From Aphelocoma coerulescens (taxonomy: Eukaryota > Chordata > Aves > Passeriformes > Corvidae): DNA of 64,000 nucleotides. The stretch lies in contig NC_091023.1 of NCBI RefSeq assembly GCF_041296385.1, positions 7,068,924-7,132,923 on the forward strand. Direction: 5' to 3'. This document shows positions 39,934 to 51,342 of the stretch, piece after piece. The notes below the pieces were generated by a model. It worked only from the letters and a program-made list of their open reading frames with translations. It ran no database searches and had not been told where the DNA came from. How positions within the stretch are numbered: the first letter of the stretch is position 1; the number at the start of each line of letters is the position of its first letter. Position numbers and translations under genes: made by a program.

Positions 39934-40036
39934 GGGTGACAGGAGGCCGTTCAGGAAGCACAGTGCCTGCCCTGGTGCTGTGTCCAAAGGGTGACAGGAG
40001 GCCGTTCAGGAAGCACAGTGCCTGCCCTGGTGCTGT
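39934..40036 (+). repeat. 55-bp tandem duplication, 48 bases identical
   Basis: The block beginning GGGTGACAGGAGGCCGTTCA and ending CCCTGGTGCTGT occurs at 39934-39981 and again at 39989-40036, a 55-base period, with no mismatch across 48 bases. The sequence just before each copy is also similar (CCAAAGGGG versus CCAAAGGG). The perfect identity implies a recent duplication, a homogenised minisatellite, or an assembly duplication. Confidence 0.95.
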
Positions 40037-43000
40037 TTGCTGCTGCCCAGCTGCAGTACCTGCCCGTGTGGCCACTTCCTTCTGACAAATGCTTAACATG
40101 GCTGACTTAAAAAATTGCCCCCAAATATTTTTCCCCTCATTGTTTTTATTTGAACAGTTCCTTCCAGCTTCTCTCCCTGTGGTGAAATTTCTGGTCTCTG
40201 TCCTCCTTTGCTCCTTATGCTGTTGCTTCTTGTCACTGTTTTCCTGCCTTGCTCTCTCCTTCCTGCTGATACCACTGTGTATCTGTTTTTTGGCTGTGCT
40301 GATTGCATGTCCTTTTTTTTGTTCTTGTTGGCCTTTACTGCAATAAGCACAACACTGCTAGTTTCTTTGACATTATGTGGGATGAGATATGACAATACAT
40401 TATTTCACTGAAGATTTTCCTCAAAGGATTATCCCTCCAGGGTGAAATGATTGTTTCCTCTGTTTCAGATTAACCATGCTAGGAAGGAAATATTTCATGC
40501 TTCATTACTACCATTAATCTTCCAAGGTGCCCCTCTGAATGAAAATCCATTGTTTTCTTTAACAGAGAGGGACACCAATACAAGTTATCCTGTGTAATTA
40601 TACTTCTAACAGATGTATCTGTCAGGTTGCTCAGTGTTTGGTAACATAACATCATAGAATATTACATTGCAATGTAAAATATATTCTCAACTAGGTATGC
40701 AGACCTGCAGTTTTTCTCTTAACTCTAATAAAATGTGATGGTACTTAATCTGCTGTAGTGCACAGGGAAGTAAGTGTATTTACCTTGCAGGACCATAGGA
40801 GACTCACCTTCGATGCTGTGGCAAGAACACCCAAGATAATGGAATGAGACTGAAGAGCAGGAGAGGGAGATGAAGTTCAGAACCCTTTTGACTTGGGAGC
40901 AAAAATCCCCTTTTCTGTGGAGATAGGATCAGGCTCATCCAGTGTTACCTTTGGGTTTGCTCTCTGGTTGCTGTTGTGAGTAATGGTGACCTGCAGTCAG
41001 AGAGGCTGTTTCACTGGAGGCAATTGGAGACCTTATGTTCTTCATGCATCATGCCCCTTCAGGACTCATTGCCTCTGGAAGGCAGCACCTCATGTTCTGC
41101 AGCAAAAGAAATAGTAATTTGCAGATGATGCTTGTTCATTTCTTTAGGTACCCAAGTAGTTCTGTGAAAGCTTTGCGTGAATTAATGTGTAGGATGTGCC
41201 AAATCCATTGTATTGCTCGCTATGATTTATAATTTCATCCTTTTCTTTTCCAGCCAAGAATACTCAGGTGTAGGAGAGCACTGTAAGGCAAAGGAGCTCT
41301 GGAGGCAATAAGCCAGTGTGTTTGATTAGCTGTGTGTGCTGTCCTGTGAGGATTGCACAGTCTTGTCACTCCTGCTGCATCTTCTAGGCTTTTGTGTTAT
41401 TTATTGCCCATAAAGCAAATCAAAATACTCCTTTGCCACTGACATAGAAGGGAGGGCTTTGAACTAAGTGCTTTGCCTCTTACAGCTTTCCTTACGTTTT
41501 GAGATTTCTAAATGCTTACACAGGAATTGTCACTTACACTGAGTTTTTACAGTGCTTAGTAACTTTCAAGCTGATCTAAGGACTGCTAAATAATAATTAT
41601 ATAATTCCTTTCTCTTCTGTTCCCTTTCTGTTCCTTTTGCTCCCACATGTACCTGTCATGCTCCTACAGTTTCCAAGTCAAATATTAATATGCTCACACA
41701 TGCTGGAATTAAGTTTGCCTGTCCTTAATTTAGTTTCATTATGTATTACAGCTTAGGTAACATACCATTAGCAGGCACTGAAGTCTCTTCTGCATCACAA
41801 CTGCCTCAGCCTCTGCTCCCAGCCAGCTCAGGATTCTCCTCCTTTTTCTTCCTAGGAGTGGAAACAGCAGATTGGGGAGCACAGAATGGATCCCCGCTCT
41901 CATGTTCCATGTACTGACCCTGGCAGTACCTGGAAAAAGTAGGCAAAATCTTTGAAATGCTGTCATAAAGCTTTCTCAAAATACACAAAACTTAAGCTCC
42001 AGATTATTTTCAGGAACTCCAAAACAGAGATGTTATTAAGACTTTTAAAACTACAGCTATGAGAATATATTTTAAGATGTTCTTAACAATAGGAATCCCT
42101 ACTTTTATTTAGAAAGAAAGATTTGTATTTCTAAGCAAATGCTTTTTCTGAAGCTGACTATTTGCAACCTATTGGGTTTTACTCCTTGGAATCAGAGGTT
42201 TACACATCTGCAGGTTTATCACACTGCTTGAAATGGCTATGATTATAATAAACCATGAAAAAATTAAACTTGAAGATTATTTTGACAAATTGGTTAGACT
42301 CTGCACACTCAGGGCAATGGATTCTGTTGCTCATGAAGAGATGAATTTTAAATTAGTGTGAATACCTAGATTCATAAGGAACTGTGCATCAATTTTAAAT
42401 CTCAGCTGGAAAGCAAAATGCAAGTTAGTAATTTTTGTCTCTGATATCAAAAAGATTTTAATCCCTTTCAAGTATCTTTCTTTTCCTGTATTTAGAAAGC
42501 AGGTTACCTTTTCCAAGTCTTTTGAGACAGGTTAACATTAGTTACTGTGAAAAGGGAAAAATCCCACTGATTATTTTTATTTTCCAATATATCCAACTCT
42601 TCTCTCCAGTAGTGGTCTCATAGCACAATGCAAAATCTGGAGATCCTTAAGAGGCTTGAATGTAAATAATGATTTCTAGTAATGACTACAGGATTGTGTT
42701 TTTTGGAGTTTTAATGGGGATCAAGGAGGTTAGACTGGGGAATACAAACTAAGAAGGGAAATTCAGGAAATTTACTCTTTTACTCTATAGGACAGTTAGG
42801 GAAGACGAGGAATCTTGACTGTCAGTCAAGAGCCCAACACTGAGAAAAGGGAAGATTGTATCTGCTCAAGTCTCTGTTTTCCTTTTGGTAAACAGAATTC
42901 CCATTGATTTCAGGTTGTTTTGCCCACAGCATTAAAGTGCATCTCTGGATCGGTTTAGTCTTGGGATTGAGGGCATTTCCACTGGGAAAGTAAGAAAGAT

Positions 43001-45707
43001 ATTTTTATCTTCCAGTGCTTAGTATTTGCAATAATGAAATTAGTTTATGCCTGGCTTTGTGAACTTGTTCATAATTTCTCAAGGTAGATGTGAGGTTTGG
43101 CTGTGCCTGAAAGTAGGGTAGTGCTACACTCTGTCCTAATGGAAAAGAAAAGCCATAAAATGTTACTGCTGGAGAGTTATCATTCCATGGCCACAGATTG
43201 TGGAGACAGATTCTGTTCTTTTGCAGTCTCTGAATCTAATGGAAGCTCCAAGATGCTCCTGAACTGACCACAGAAAGTAAATGTTATTTTGTTGTTTGGA
43301 GAGGTTTAGGAAAGGACTAAGAAAAAAAATTCTCATCTTTCTCACACAAGAAAAAAGACTCAGGCCTTCCAGTGACAATTGCAGAAAACATTGCCTGAGG
43401 CTGTAACAAAGAGCAGAGTGGAAAGTCCCAGCACTGTTGCAAGACTGATGTGATCATTGTTGTTCCTGCTGGAAAACTCTGCTGGTGTATTTTACAGCAA
43501 TATTTTAAAAAATATTTTCCCCCTTTATTTATTTAAAACGAATGTTCTTTTATGTAAAAAATAAGGTCTGTGAATTCAAGGAATTCAAGTCTTCTGTTCA
43601 AGTCTAGACTTAGTTCTTACTGCATTTATTTAATTTTCATTTGTCTTCTGAGTAGAATGAGCTCCTTTGTTATGCAAACTCTTCCACACTTCGTTCTTAC
43701 ACTGAAGTTCCTGGGCAGTACCACCTGTATGCTGTGTATCTGACAGGAATACAAATAACTTGGAAGTACAAGTATTCCTTCTTCTCAAGGTAATTTCTAA
43801 ATACATTAGTTCAGAAATGGAAAATGGAAAGAAAGCATTTAAATTATTTCATGTAGCTTGGTTTAGGATATTCCTTTGCAATCATTTTAGATTTGTAACA
43901 CCTGTATTTTATTTCAAAGAAAGTTGACTCTGGATGATCATATTAACCAAAATTAAAGCAGAGAGAATAAAAATGTGCTTGTGACATCCCTGCAGCATAA
44001 AAGTCTAATGTTGCCATGTGGACAAGTTTAATGTGAAATTGAAATCTTTTGTCAAAGCCCTGAATAAAGACACACATTCATTATCATCAGTTCAAGTGTT
44101 TAAGAATGGCAGATTTGGAGAGCCCAAAGCAGCACAAGCATTAAACTAGTTTTTATTAGGTAATCCTTATATTGTTTTTACATTGTTATGCAGAGACACT
44201 GTGGCATAACAAAATGTGGTATGTGGCACGTTTGCCTATATTTTTAACTAATTGCAGGCTTTCTTCTTTCTCCCATTCCTTTAATTTCCTGGTAATTGTG
44301 CCTGTGAGCCCATTACCTGCCTCTCTGGGTGCCCAGGAGGGTTATCCATGTGACAAGACTAGCTCTCACCTTCCATGGGCCCATGGAGATTACCAAATGC
44401 AAATCTATACCTTCAAAACACTTGCAGAAAATGGCAAAAATAGCAGTTCTTTCTCTTCCCCCACACTGCATTGTCTAACAGCACAAGCCATCTCGTGCTC
44501 ATATTAATAGCAGCTCATGGGGGTTTTAATGGTAGTGGATCCTGGGATGGGCTTAGCTGAGGTAAGTGAGCAACAAAGTCCTGGCAGGTGGCAGCTGCTG
44601 CTTTTGGCCATGCTGAGGGGACAGGGCCCGGTTGGGAGACAGCAGCGCATGGCCCTTTTCAGTGCCCTGTGAGCAAAGCACAAAGCTGGGCCCCCATTCA
44701 GAGTGGGAATTCCTGCTCCTGCTGCCTCCAGGAAAGCAGAGTGTGACAGTGGCACTGCCCAGTGAAGCAGGAGCCAAGGCTGCTTGTGGTGGCAGCAGTG
44801 TCCTCCCCTCTCTGGTGTTAGCTAAAGTGGCTTTTGCTACCACCATGCATGAACGATTCTGCCCTGCACTGTAGGCAAGTCTGAAACTGCTGTTAGAAAA
44901 TCTGGCAGAACTTGTCTTTTAAAAGACAAAACCAAAACACTACCCAAGGAAAAGAGAGAAAAAGGATTGCTCACAGCCTGTCTTGTCCATCTACCTACCA
45001 GTACCTAGGATTGTTAGACAGTGGCAGGTTTAGACCATGATTTTCATCAGTGGCACCTATCTAAACCATATGGATTTGACTGAAAACTCTGGTCCCTCAA
45101 TTTTTATTTACCAAGCCTTCCAGTTCCCAGATTATGCAGATAATGGTTTGCACTGGGAACTAAGAAGTTAATCCTTTTCTTGATAAGTCTGAAAGCTAAG
45201 AGCTGTGATTAACAAAATGACTAATGGAGTATCTCTAATGATTTGTTTTATTTTTTTAAATAAAAAACTAGTAATTGAGAAAATAAAGGAAAAAATCATA
45301 CAGAACAGAAATTTCTGCCTTTTCACTAATGTGAACTTTCTCATGATTCCTTTCCTGGAATGCTGGGGGTTTTTTTGAGATATGTGACTTTTGAAAAGGC
45401 AGGAAAGCTTGACCAAATAACTAAATCACCTTAATATTTTCACAATTGGGAAGGATCTGCACAGAAATCATGTGCTTCATAGCTGTTTGGTGGCTTTAAG
45501 GTCACACCAAATCATTTGTAGTCATTAAGCTTACCTAAACTACTACTCTCAGCTTCCAGTCAATTGTCCCTTTTTCTGAAATGCAGCTGGCCTCACATTA
45601 GAGGTGTTGGCTGTTGGAAAATTTATCAATTTTGTTGCTAGTCTATTCCAATAGGTAATGAATTATTTAAGAAGAAGGTTTTGTTAGTAGTGTCAGCTTT
45701 TGGTGTG
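40037..45707. other. Noncoding DNA, no gene seen
   Basis: No supported coding exon, RNA gene or known repeat was found. Parts near 44.5-44.9 kb are GC-richer with overlapping frames on both strands, which is a base-composition effect. Confidence 0.55.
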
Positions 45708-46728
45708 TTTATTTTTTCTCATTTTGTTGCCTGAATTAAATGCCTCATAATTTACTAATTCTACTGTTCTATTGAAAGTATTCTACTTTAACTGGTTCCT
45801 GACTTCCTTAACGTGTTTTTGACAAAATGCATAGGTTGAATTTCCTGCTTGATGTGTGCAAAGCATATTTTTCAGGTCTCTGGAAATCTTTGTAGCTTTT
45901 TCAAAGTCCCTCTGCAGTTTTCCCATGGTTTTTCCTGGCATGGATATGAGTACTGAAACACCAGTGTGCAAAGGCAGCATCCCTAGAACATTCCACAGGG
46001 GTGGCAGCTCTTCCTTAACTCCCTTTGCTTGACAGACACCTCTTTGTCCCTCAGGGATCTTGTGAGTGGTGTCAACCGGAGAATCAGAGAGGGAATTCCT
46101 CCTCATTTTGCTCAAATACACACCATTTTCTGTACCAAGATACTGGTCACTGACAGCAGGTGGGATGATTTCCAGGAGGGATCCATCAAGGCCTCTGTCC
46201 CTGCACAGTGCACAGAGTAGTTTGGGGATGGCTCCTGCCCATCCTCCTGCTCCTCTGCCTTTTGAGAATAGTTATTCAGTTCCACAATGATTTTGCAGTG
46301 AAATCTTACCAGTTCCTTTACTGAAACCTCTTCTTCCTGAAAAGCCTTGTGTAACAAGGTACTAACACCTTTTTGAAGTGAGGCTAGCTGTGAGATGTAA
46401 TTAAATGTTTGACAAGATGCTTTGAAATCCTTCAGAAGAAGCTGCCTTTGTATAATTAATAAACACTATGGTTCCTATTCTCCTGCATCTTTAGAGATTC
46501 TATGGAAAGAGGTAGGAAGGGGCAAGAAATGGATGAGGATTTCCTCATAAAATTTCTCCATCTTTGAACGCAGCACTTACTTTAGACAATTAACTGCACC
46601 AAGTTCCTCATTAAAAGTGTATGAATAGGCCCTGCTGACATAGACTCTCTCTAGTCTGGCTATCTTGTGCCTTGGCTGCAGTGTGATCACTGATTTTTCA
46701 GACTCTTTGCTGATTCTGTGTTGGATTT
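45708..46728 (-). pseudogene. Possible 3' end of a - strand gene or decayed gene copy (two exon-like blocks); unidentified
   Basis: I do not recognise a family. A first block (46728-46581, 148 bases) is preceded on the - strand by the acceptor-like TTGTCTTTACAG and followed by the donor-like AA|GTAAGTG, and one frame is open throughout (RHKIARLERVYVSRAYS lies near its middle). A possible acceptor at 46446, with a weak pyrimidine tract, keeps the frame and begins about 220 codons ending in a TAG at 45783. AATAAA follows at 45713-45708, 70 bases downstream. Codon choice looks vertebrate-like (many CTG, GAC, ATC, AAG). Against a live gene: the reading frame shifts once in a purine-rich stretch near 46225-46255, from the frame of KELVRFHCKIIVELNN to that of SDQYLGTENGVYLSKM. 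Open frames of 80-110 codons also occur by chance in this window. It may be a pseudogene, a genuine terminal exon with a sequence error, or coincidence. Confidence 0.3.
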
Positions 46729-49700
46729 CTGTAAAGACAATTTAGGTTTCTTCCTTCTTCAAACTCATTTTTGTTCTTGTTTTGATCTTGTTTTCTTACA
46801 TTTTCTTTCTGGCAAACATGACTCAGAATGCAGGCAATGTTTTTGATGTAAAGATTGGTCAGATGAGAAGAAATAATTGACTTTTTAAAATCATTTCAAT
46901 GTCAAAATCTCTTTTTGGCAATCTATGTGCTGACATACCTATCCATATTTTTGCTTCTCATAATGGGGAAGCATTTACATATATTTTTCATATATTAGTT
47001 TTCTAACTCTTACTCTTCTGTGAGTTATCAATTTTAAGCACCTTTAAATAATTGTTACATATATGGTAATTAGCTTTGTAAAGCATCTATGTTCATTGAG
47101 CTGCAGAAGTTTTAAGGCAATATACTGTTTACAATGCAAGCAGTTGTAGGAGGAACAAATTACAAGCAACAGACAAAAGTAAAACACAGGAAAGATGTTC
47201 GATAGCTGCAGTAAGAGCAGCAAACACTTAGCAAACTTGTAAAGCTTGCTTTGAACTCAAAGAAACTAGCAGCTCAGATGAAATACAGAAAAATGACCCC
47301 AAAACCTTTTAAGATGGAGTATACCAGAAAAGAACAGTTTGTAATACAATCTTTTGTTAGAGAAAAGCAAGCAGATAAGGTATCTTTAGGAAAAACTAGG
47401 ACACGATTATTTCTGAAATATCCATGTGGCTTCCACAGAGCTGTTGGCTTTGCCTCTCCTCTTTGCATCTCCTCTGGTGTCCCTGTAGCTGCTGTCCCCA
47501 CTGGCTGTTGGGAACTGTCCCTGGCACTGCTGTTCCTTGGATTGTGCCCTTGCAGGTTGGGAAACTACAATTTGGCCAAGGCAGGAAGGGGCTGGGGAGC
47601 AAGCAAACAGTGGGGCCAACGTCTGAGCAGCTGGCCAGGGCCCGGGCTCATTTCCTGAGCCCATTTTAATGAGGAGCAGAGATGGCAGCACTGAGATCCA
47701 GGGCTCAGCGAGTCCCTGGATTGTGGAGTGCTGCTCAGCCTGAGCTTTGCCTCCCAAAGGAACTGATCCACAATGACAAAGCCCCAGCTCACTGCTTCAG
47801 TCCAGTGAACACTCTGGGTCTTCTCTTAACTTTCGGAATGAGTTAAACAAAAAACCCACAATCAAAGCCAAACAACACCGCAGAAAGTGGTGTTGAAAAA
47901 TGAGGTTTGGATTTAATTCTTAATTCTTCCGTATTTCACACATATGATTTATTTCAAACTGCATTAGAGATGTGATTTCTCGGCCTCATAAAGTCACTGT
48001 AAGTTTTGCTCGGAGGCTTTGGATATTAATTTTTAAGGCAAAACTCGGTGAAATCAGTAGTGGTTGATCCCATGGAGTCTATGGCTCTGAAATGAGCCTC
48101 CCCCCAGCTTTTTTATAACTACCAATAGTGCTGTAATAAATGACTTCTACAGTTTCAATATTTGTGTTACAACAGTGAGGAACAATGTAGGATGAAATAT
48201 TATAGTTTTTATGCTAGCAATTGGAGAGCAAAATCAGGATTTTAACTGGTGGGAGGATAGGATTACACCATTCATTTTTGTGTCCTGCTGTTCCTGTTGT
48301 TACAGGGTACTATGAGAATTAAAGTCTAAAACATAGCTGTATTTTCTTATATGAGAAACAATTTAACAGTTTTTTTCTCAGAAGTCTTAAGTAATCAATA
48401 CTTGATTATATGAAATATGATTTATAATTTGAAAGCTGTAACTATTTGTGTAATCTGACCAGTTTTGTCTTGATTTTTGTGTGATAGCCCTGTAAGTTAA
48501 TCAGGCTTCCTCTTCACATCTGAGTTGAAATATCCTCTATTCTGCAGTAGTTGGAACCTGGACTCAGTGAAATCAGCATCACTTCTAAACAGTATCTCCT
48601 GATAATTCTGAGATTGGTTTAGGTAGCTCCTGCAGAAGTTCCCTTACTTTCATAGCTTTAGAGCTCTTGTATCTGCTAATGATGGAGGATCTGAGCATCT
48701 TCTGCTACTTTTTTGTAAATATCACACTGGGAGTGGAGGTTTTTGTAGACAACTCAGTAGCAAAGCAAAACACAGTGAAAAAAACAACCTGTATTTGACA
48801 ACTTTGGTTGCATTCAGCACTAAATCATCTCATTTATTTTCTAAACTTAATGTATTGTTATTCTCTTCAGGGTCAAATTTTGTAGTTCTTTCACATGTAA
48901 AGCTGTCTCTGAACTGGAAAGATGAATAATAGTTGCAATATATCTTCACCTCTGATCTCCTTGGCCTCAGTTTTCCTAATTTTTTCTCTCAGTCCTTTCT
49001 ACTTTGTCATTCTCAAGAGTTATCTCATAATGTGCTACTTCATCAGATGCCTTTTTATGTATGCTAATCTACAAAAGCACAGCTATAAAATGTTATGGCA
49101 GGGTGCTGCATTTACCAGCCAGTAATTACCTCATGTTCAAGATTAATCACAGCCAGTTTTTGTATGGACTTTCTTTTCCATGGCATGGTATGGACATACT
49201 GGAGGATAGCAATATGAAATTAAAAAAAAAAAAGAAAAGTAACACTGAAGAGTGGGGGAGAAAGCCTGTATTTTATCTTCCTTGGAATGCATTTAGGCAC
49301 AAACACATTCCTGGGAAATTGAGCATCCCAGTGAGAACAAAACAGTGCAGTGAGCAGGGAAGGTCATGCCCAAGTTCCCATCTCACAGTAGTCTGAGTAA
49401 GAAGGGAAAGGACAGCTGAGCAGGGAATGGATATCTGAAATTTCCAGGGAAGTGGTAACATGGCCAGAATTACAATCTGGCCCCGAGTCTTCCTTTTTTC
49501 ATGGAGATAACAGAACTAAGTAGACCTTATATAGGTCTCTGTTCTGTTAATTAACAGTTTTATAACACATCTGAGGGACCACAGACTGGCAGAATTTCCC
49601 AACTCACTTCCATTTATGCAGAAACATATTGCTATTTCAGATTAATGATCCAGAAGTAGTAATTATGGTTTTATAATAGTTTTTGATGAGGTATCAGCTC

Positions 49701-50307
49701 TCTGTCAAAGAGTCATTTGTATGACAAGATAGAGATAGAAACAAGACAGTGACTTGAATACAATTTCTTAAACAAAGGCCATGGTACTTCTCTGCTCACT
49801 GCAGCCTCTGCTGCATTTACCATGGATATCTTTTGTTCATAATTAATTCAGTCTGGGGCTTTTTTTGTTTTTTTTTTTTCCTCAAGAGATTAATTTTTCT
49901 GAAAATGAAAAACTGAAAACCATGCAAAATCTTTCTACATTTATTTAGGACATGAAAATAGATACAATAAATTGGTAGCAGACTTGTTGCCTACATGCTG
50001 CACTGTTGATGTTCACTAAGGGAAAATGGGCAAAAGTGGGTTACCACTATAAAAATATTTCTATCATTTTTCTTTTGGATGGAAAGTGTAGTTCAAGTTG
50101 GCTTTGTTTAACTCCTACAAACATTTGGAAATTATATTTTCATCACTTTAAGGTTTGCAGAATCTGAACTTCAAATATTCACATTTAAAATGTCCAGGTG
50201 CTTGGATGATATTCAAGTTGCATAGAATGAAGAAATACTTGTCAGCATGGGATTACTAAATTGCTGTGCCAATTAAATGGATCAAATCAATACCCGACAG
50301 CACCTTG
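46729..50307. other. Noncoding DNA
   Basis: No supported gene was found. The 47.4-47.8 kb part is GC-rich and has overlapping open frames on both strands with no domain. An A/C-rich stretch lies at 47847-47880. Confidence 0.5.
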
Positions 50308-50590
50308 TACATCTTGAGAGATGACAGGACAAAGGGTAATGGCTTCAAACTGAAAGAGGGTGAGTTTACATGCGATACTAGGAAAAAATCCTACCCTGTG
50401 AGGGTGGGGAGGCCCTGGCAGTGGCTGTTCAGAGAAGCTGTGGCTGTCCCATCCCTGGAAGTGTCCAAGGCCAGGCTGGATGGGGCTTGGAGCAACCTAG
50501 GATAGTGGAAGATGTCCCTGCCCATGGCAGGATTGGAATGAGATGAGCTTTAAGGGCCCTTCCAATCCAAACCATTCTGTGATTCTATGA
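50308..50590 (+). mobile_element. CR1 LINE 3' region, about 280 bases
   Basis: The + strand matches the 3' portion of an avian CR1. Recognisable pieces include 'gacaggacaaagggtaatgg', 'ttcaaactgaaagag', 'ccctgtgagggtg', 'ttcagagaagctgtggctg' and 'catccctggaagtgtccaag', then 'aggctggatggggcttggag', 'gtccctgcccatggcagg' and 'cccttccaatccaaacc'. It ends in the terminal repeat ATTCTGTGATTCTATGA, the hallmark CR1 3' end. It carries about twice as much of the 3' region as the copy at 5.2 kb and has a better preserved tail. There is no open reading frame of note; the insertion is 5'-truncated, which is normal for this family. Confidence 0.95.
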
Positions 50591-50812
50591 ACATGCACAA
50601 GTGTTACTTAATGCGAATGTAAGGAGAGAAATATAGGTGCAAACTCTACAACCACAAAGGACGTCCTTCTGTATATTACCTCTAGAAATAATTTATCAGG
50701 TAAGGAAAATGGGGAAGAAGGGACTATAGGCTGTAACACAAATGATTATAGAATAGTAAAGATACCTAGATATCCTATTTGTCCATTTCCAGTCTTTGAA
50801 ATGTTTGAGTGC

Positions 50813-50837
50813 AAAAAAAAAAAAAAAAAAAAAAAAA
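50813..50837 (+). repeat. Poly(A) run, 25 bases
   Basis: Twenty-five A are followed by TCACAAAATC. The run lies about 220 bases after the CR1 copy and is not part of it, since CR1 elements lack poly(A) tails. Confidence 0.9.
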
Positions 50838-51326
50838 TCACAAAATCTTTGTCAGATTGCGATTTGGTTTTGGAGAGAAATATTTGAAATTAACTCCATG
50901 CTACTACATCCTACTTAAGCTCTGTGTGCTCTGCTAAAGTGTACTGTACAATAGGAGGAGATGGAATGACTACAGCTATGATGCTGAAAACCGTTTGCCC
51001 ACACTATCACATTTCATTAATTTAACTCCAATCTTCAGTTTTACCCTAGTCTGGTCCTCTGGACTGCACAACAGTAAAAAGCTGGAGGACACCAAGTGTG
51101 GGCAGGGACCACATTTCATTTGCTGCTTTGATGTCACTTGACAGAAATCTAGTTCATGTGTTCTGCAATTGCTCCACAGTGTAAACAGGGCATGGTGGGC
51201 TGGGACTGTTTGCTTTGTTTGCAAAGTGAGTCACATATTTGTCCTCAGCTATTTTTTATTAAAATCTTCTGTTATGTTTTAATGTGTTTATTACCTAGTT
51301 TGCTGCTGATCCTGCACTTATAATTT

Positions 51327-51342
51327 AAAAAAAAAAAAAAAA
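51327..51342 (+). repeat. Poly(A) run, 16 bases
   Basis: Sixteen A follow TATAATTT. No retroposon is recognised. Confidence 0.9.

Noticed and set aside
39527..40099. 190-codon - strand open frame
   Set aside because: Its length is helped by the 55-bp tandem duplication. There is no splice context, no recognisable domain, and competing frames overlap it.
47251..47792. Cluster of overlapping frames on both strands
   Set aside because: This is a local GC-rich patch. Frames on both strands are equally open and none shows a domain or splice structure.
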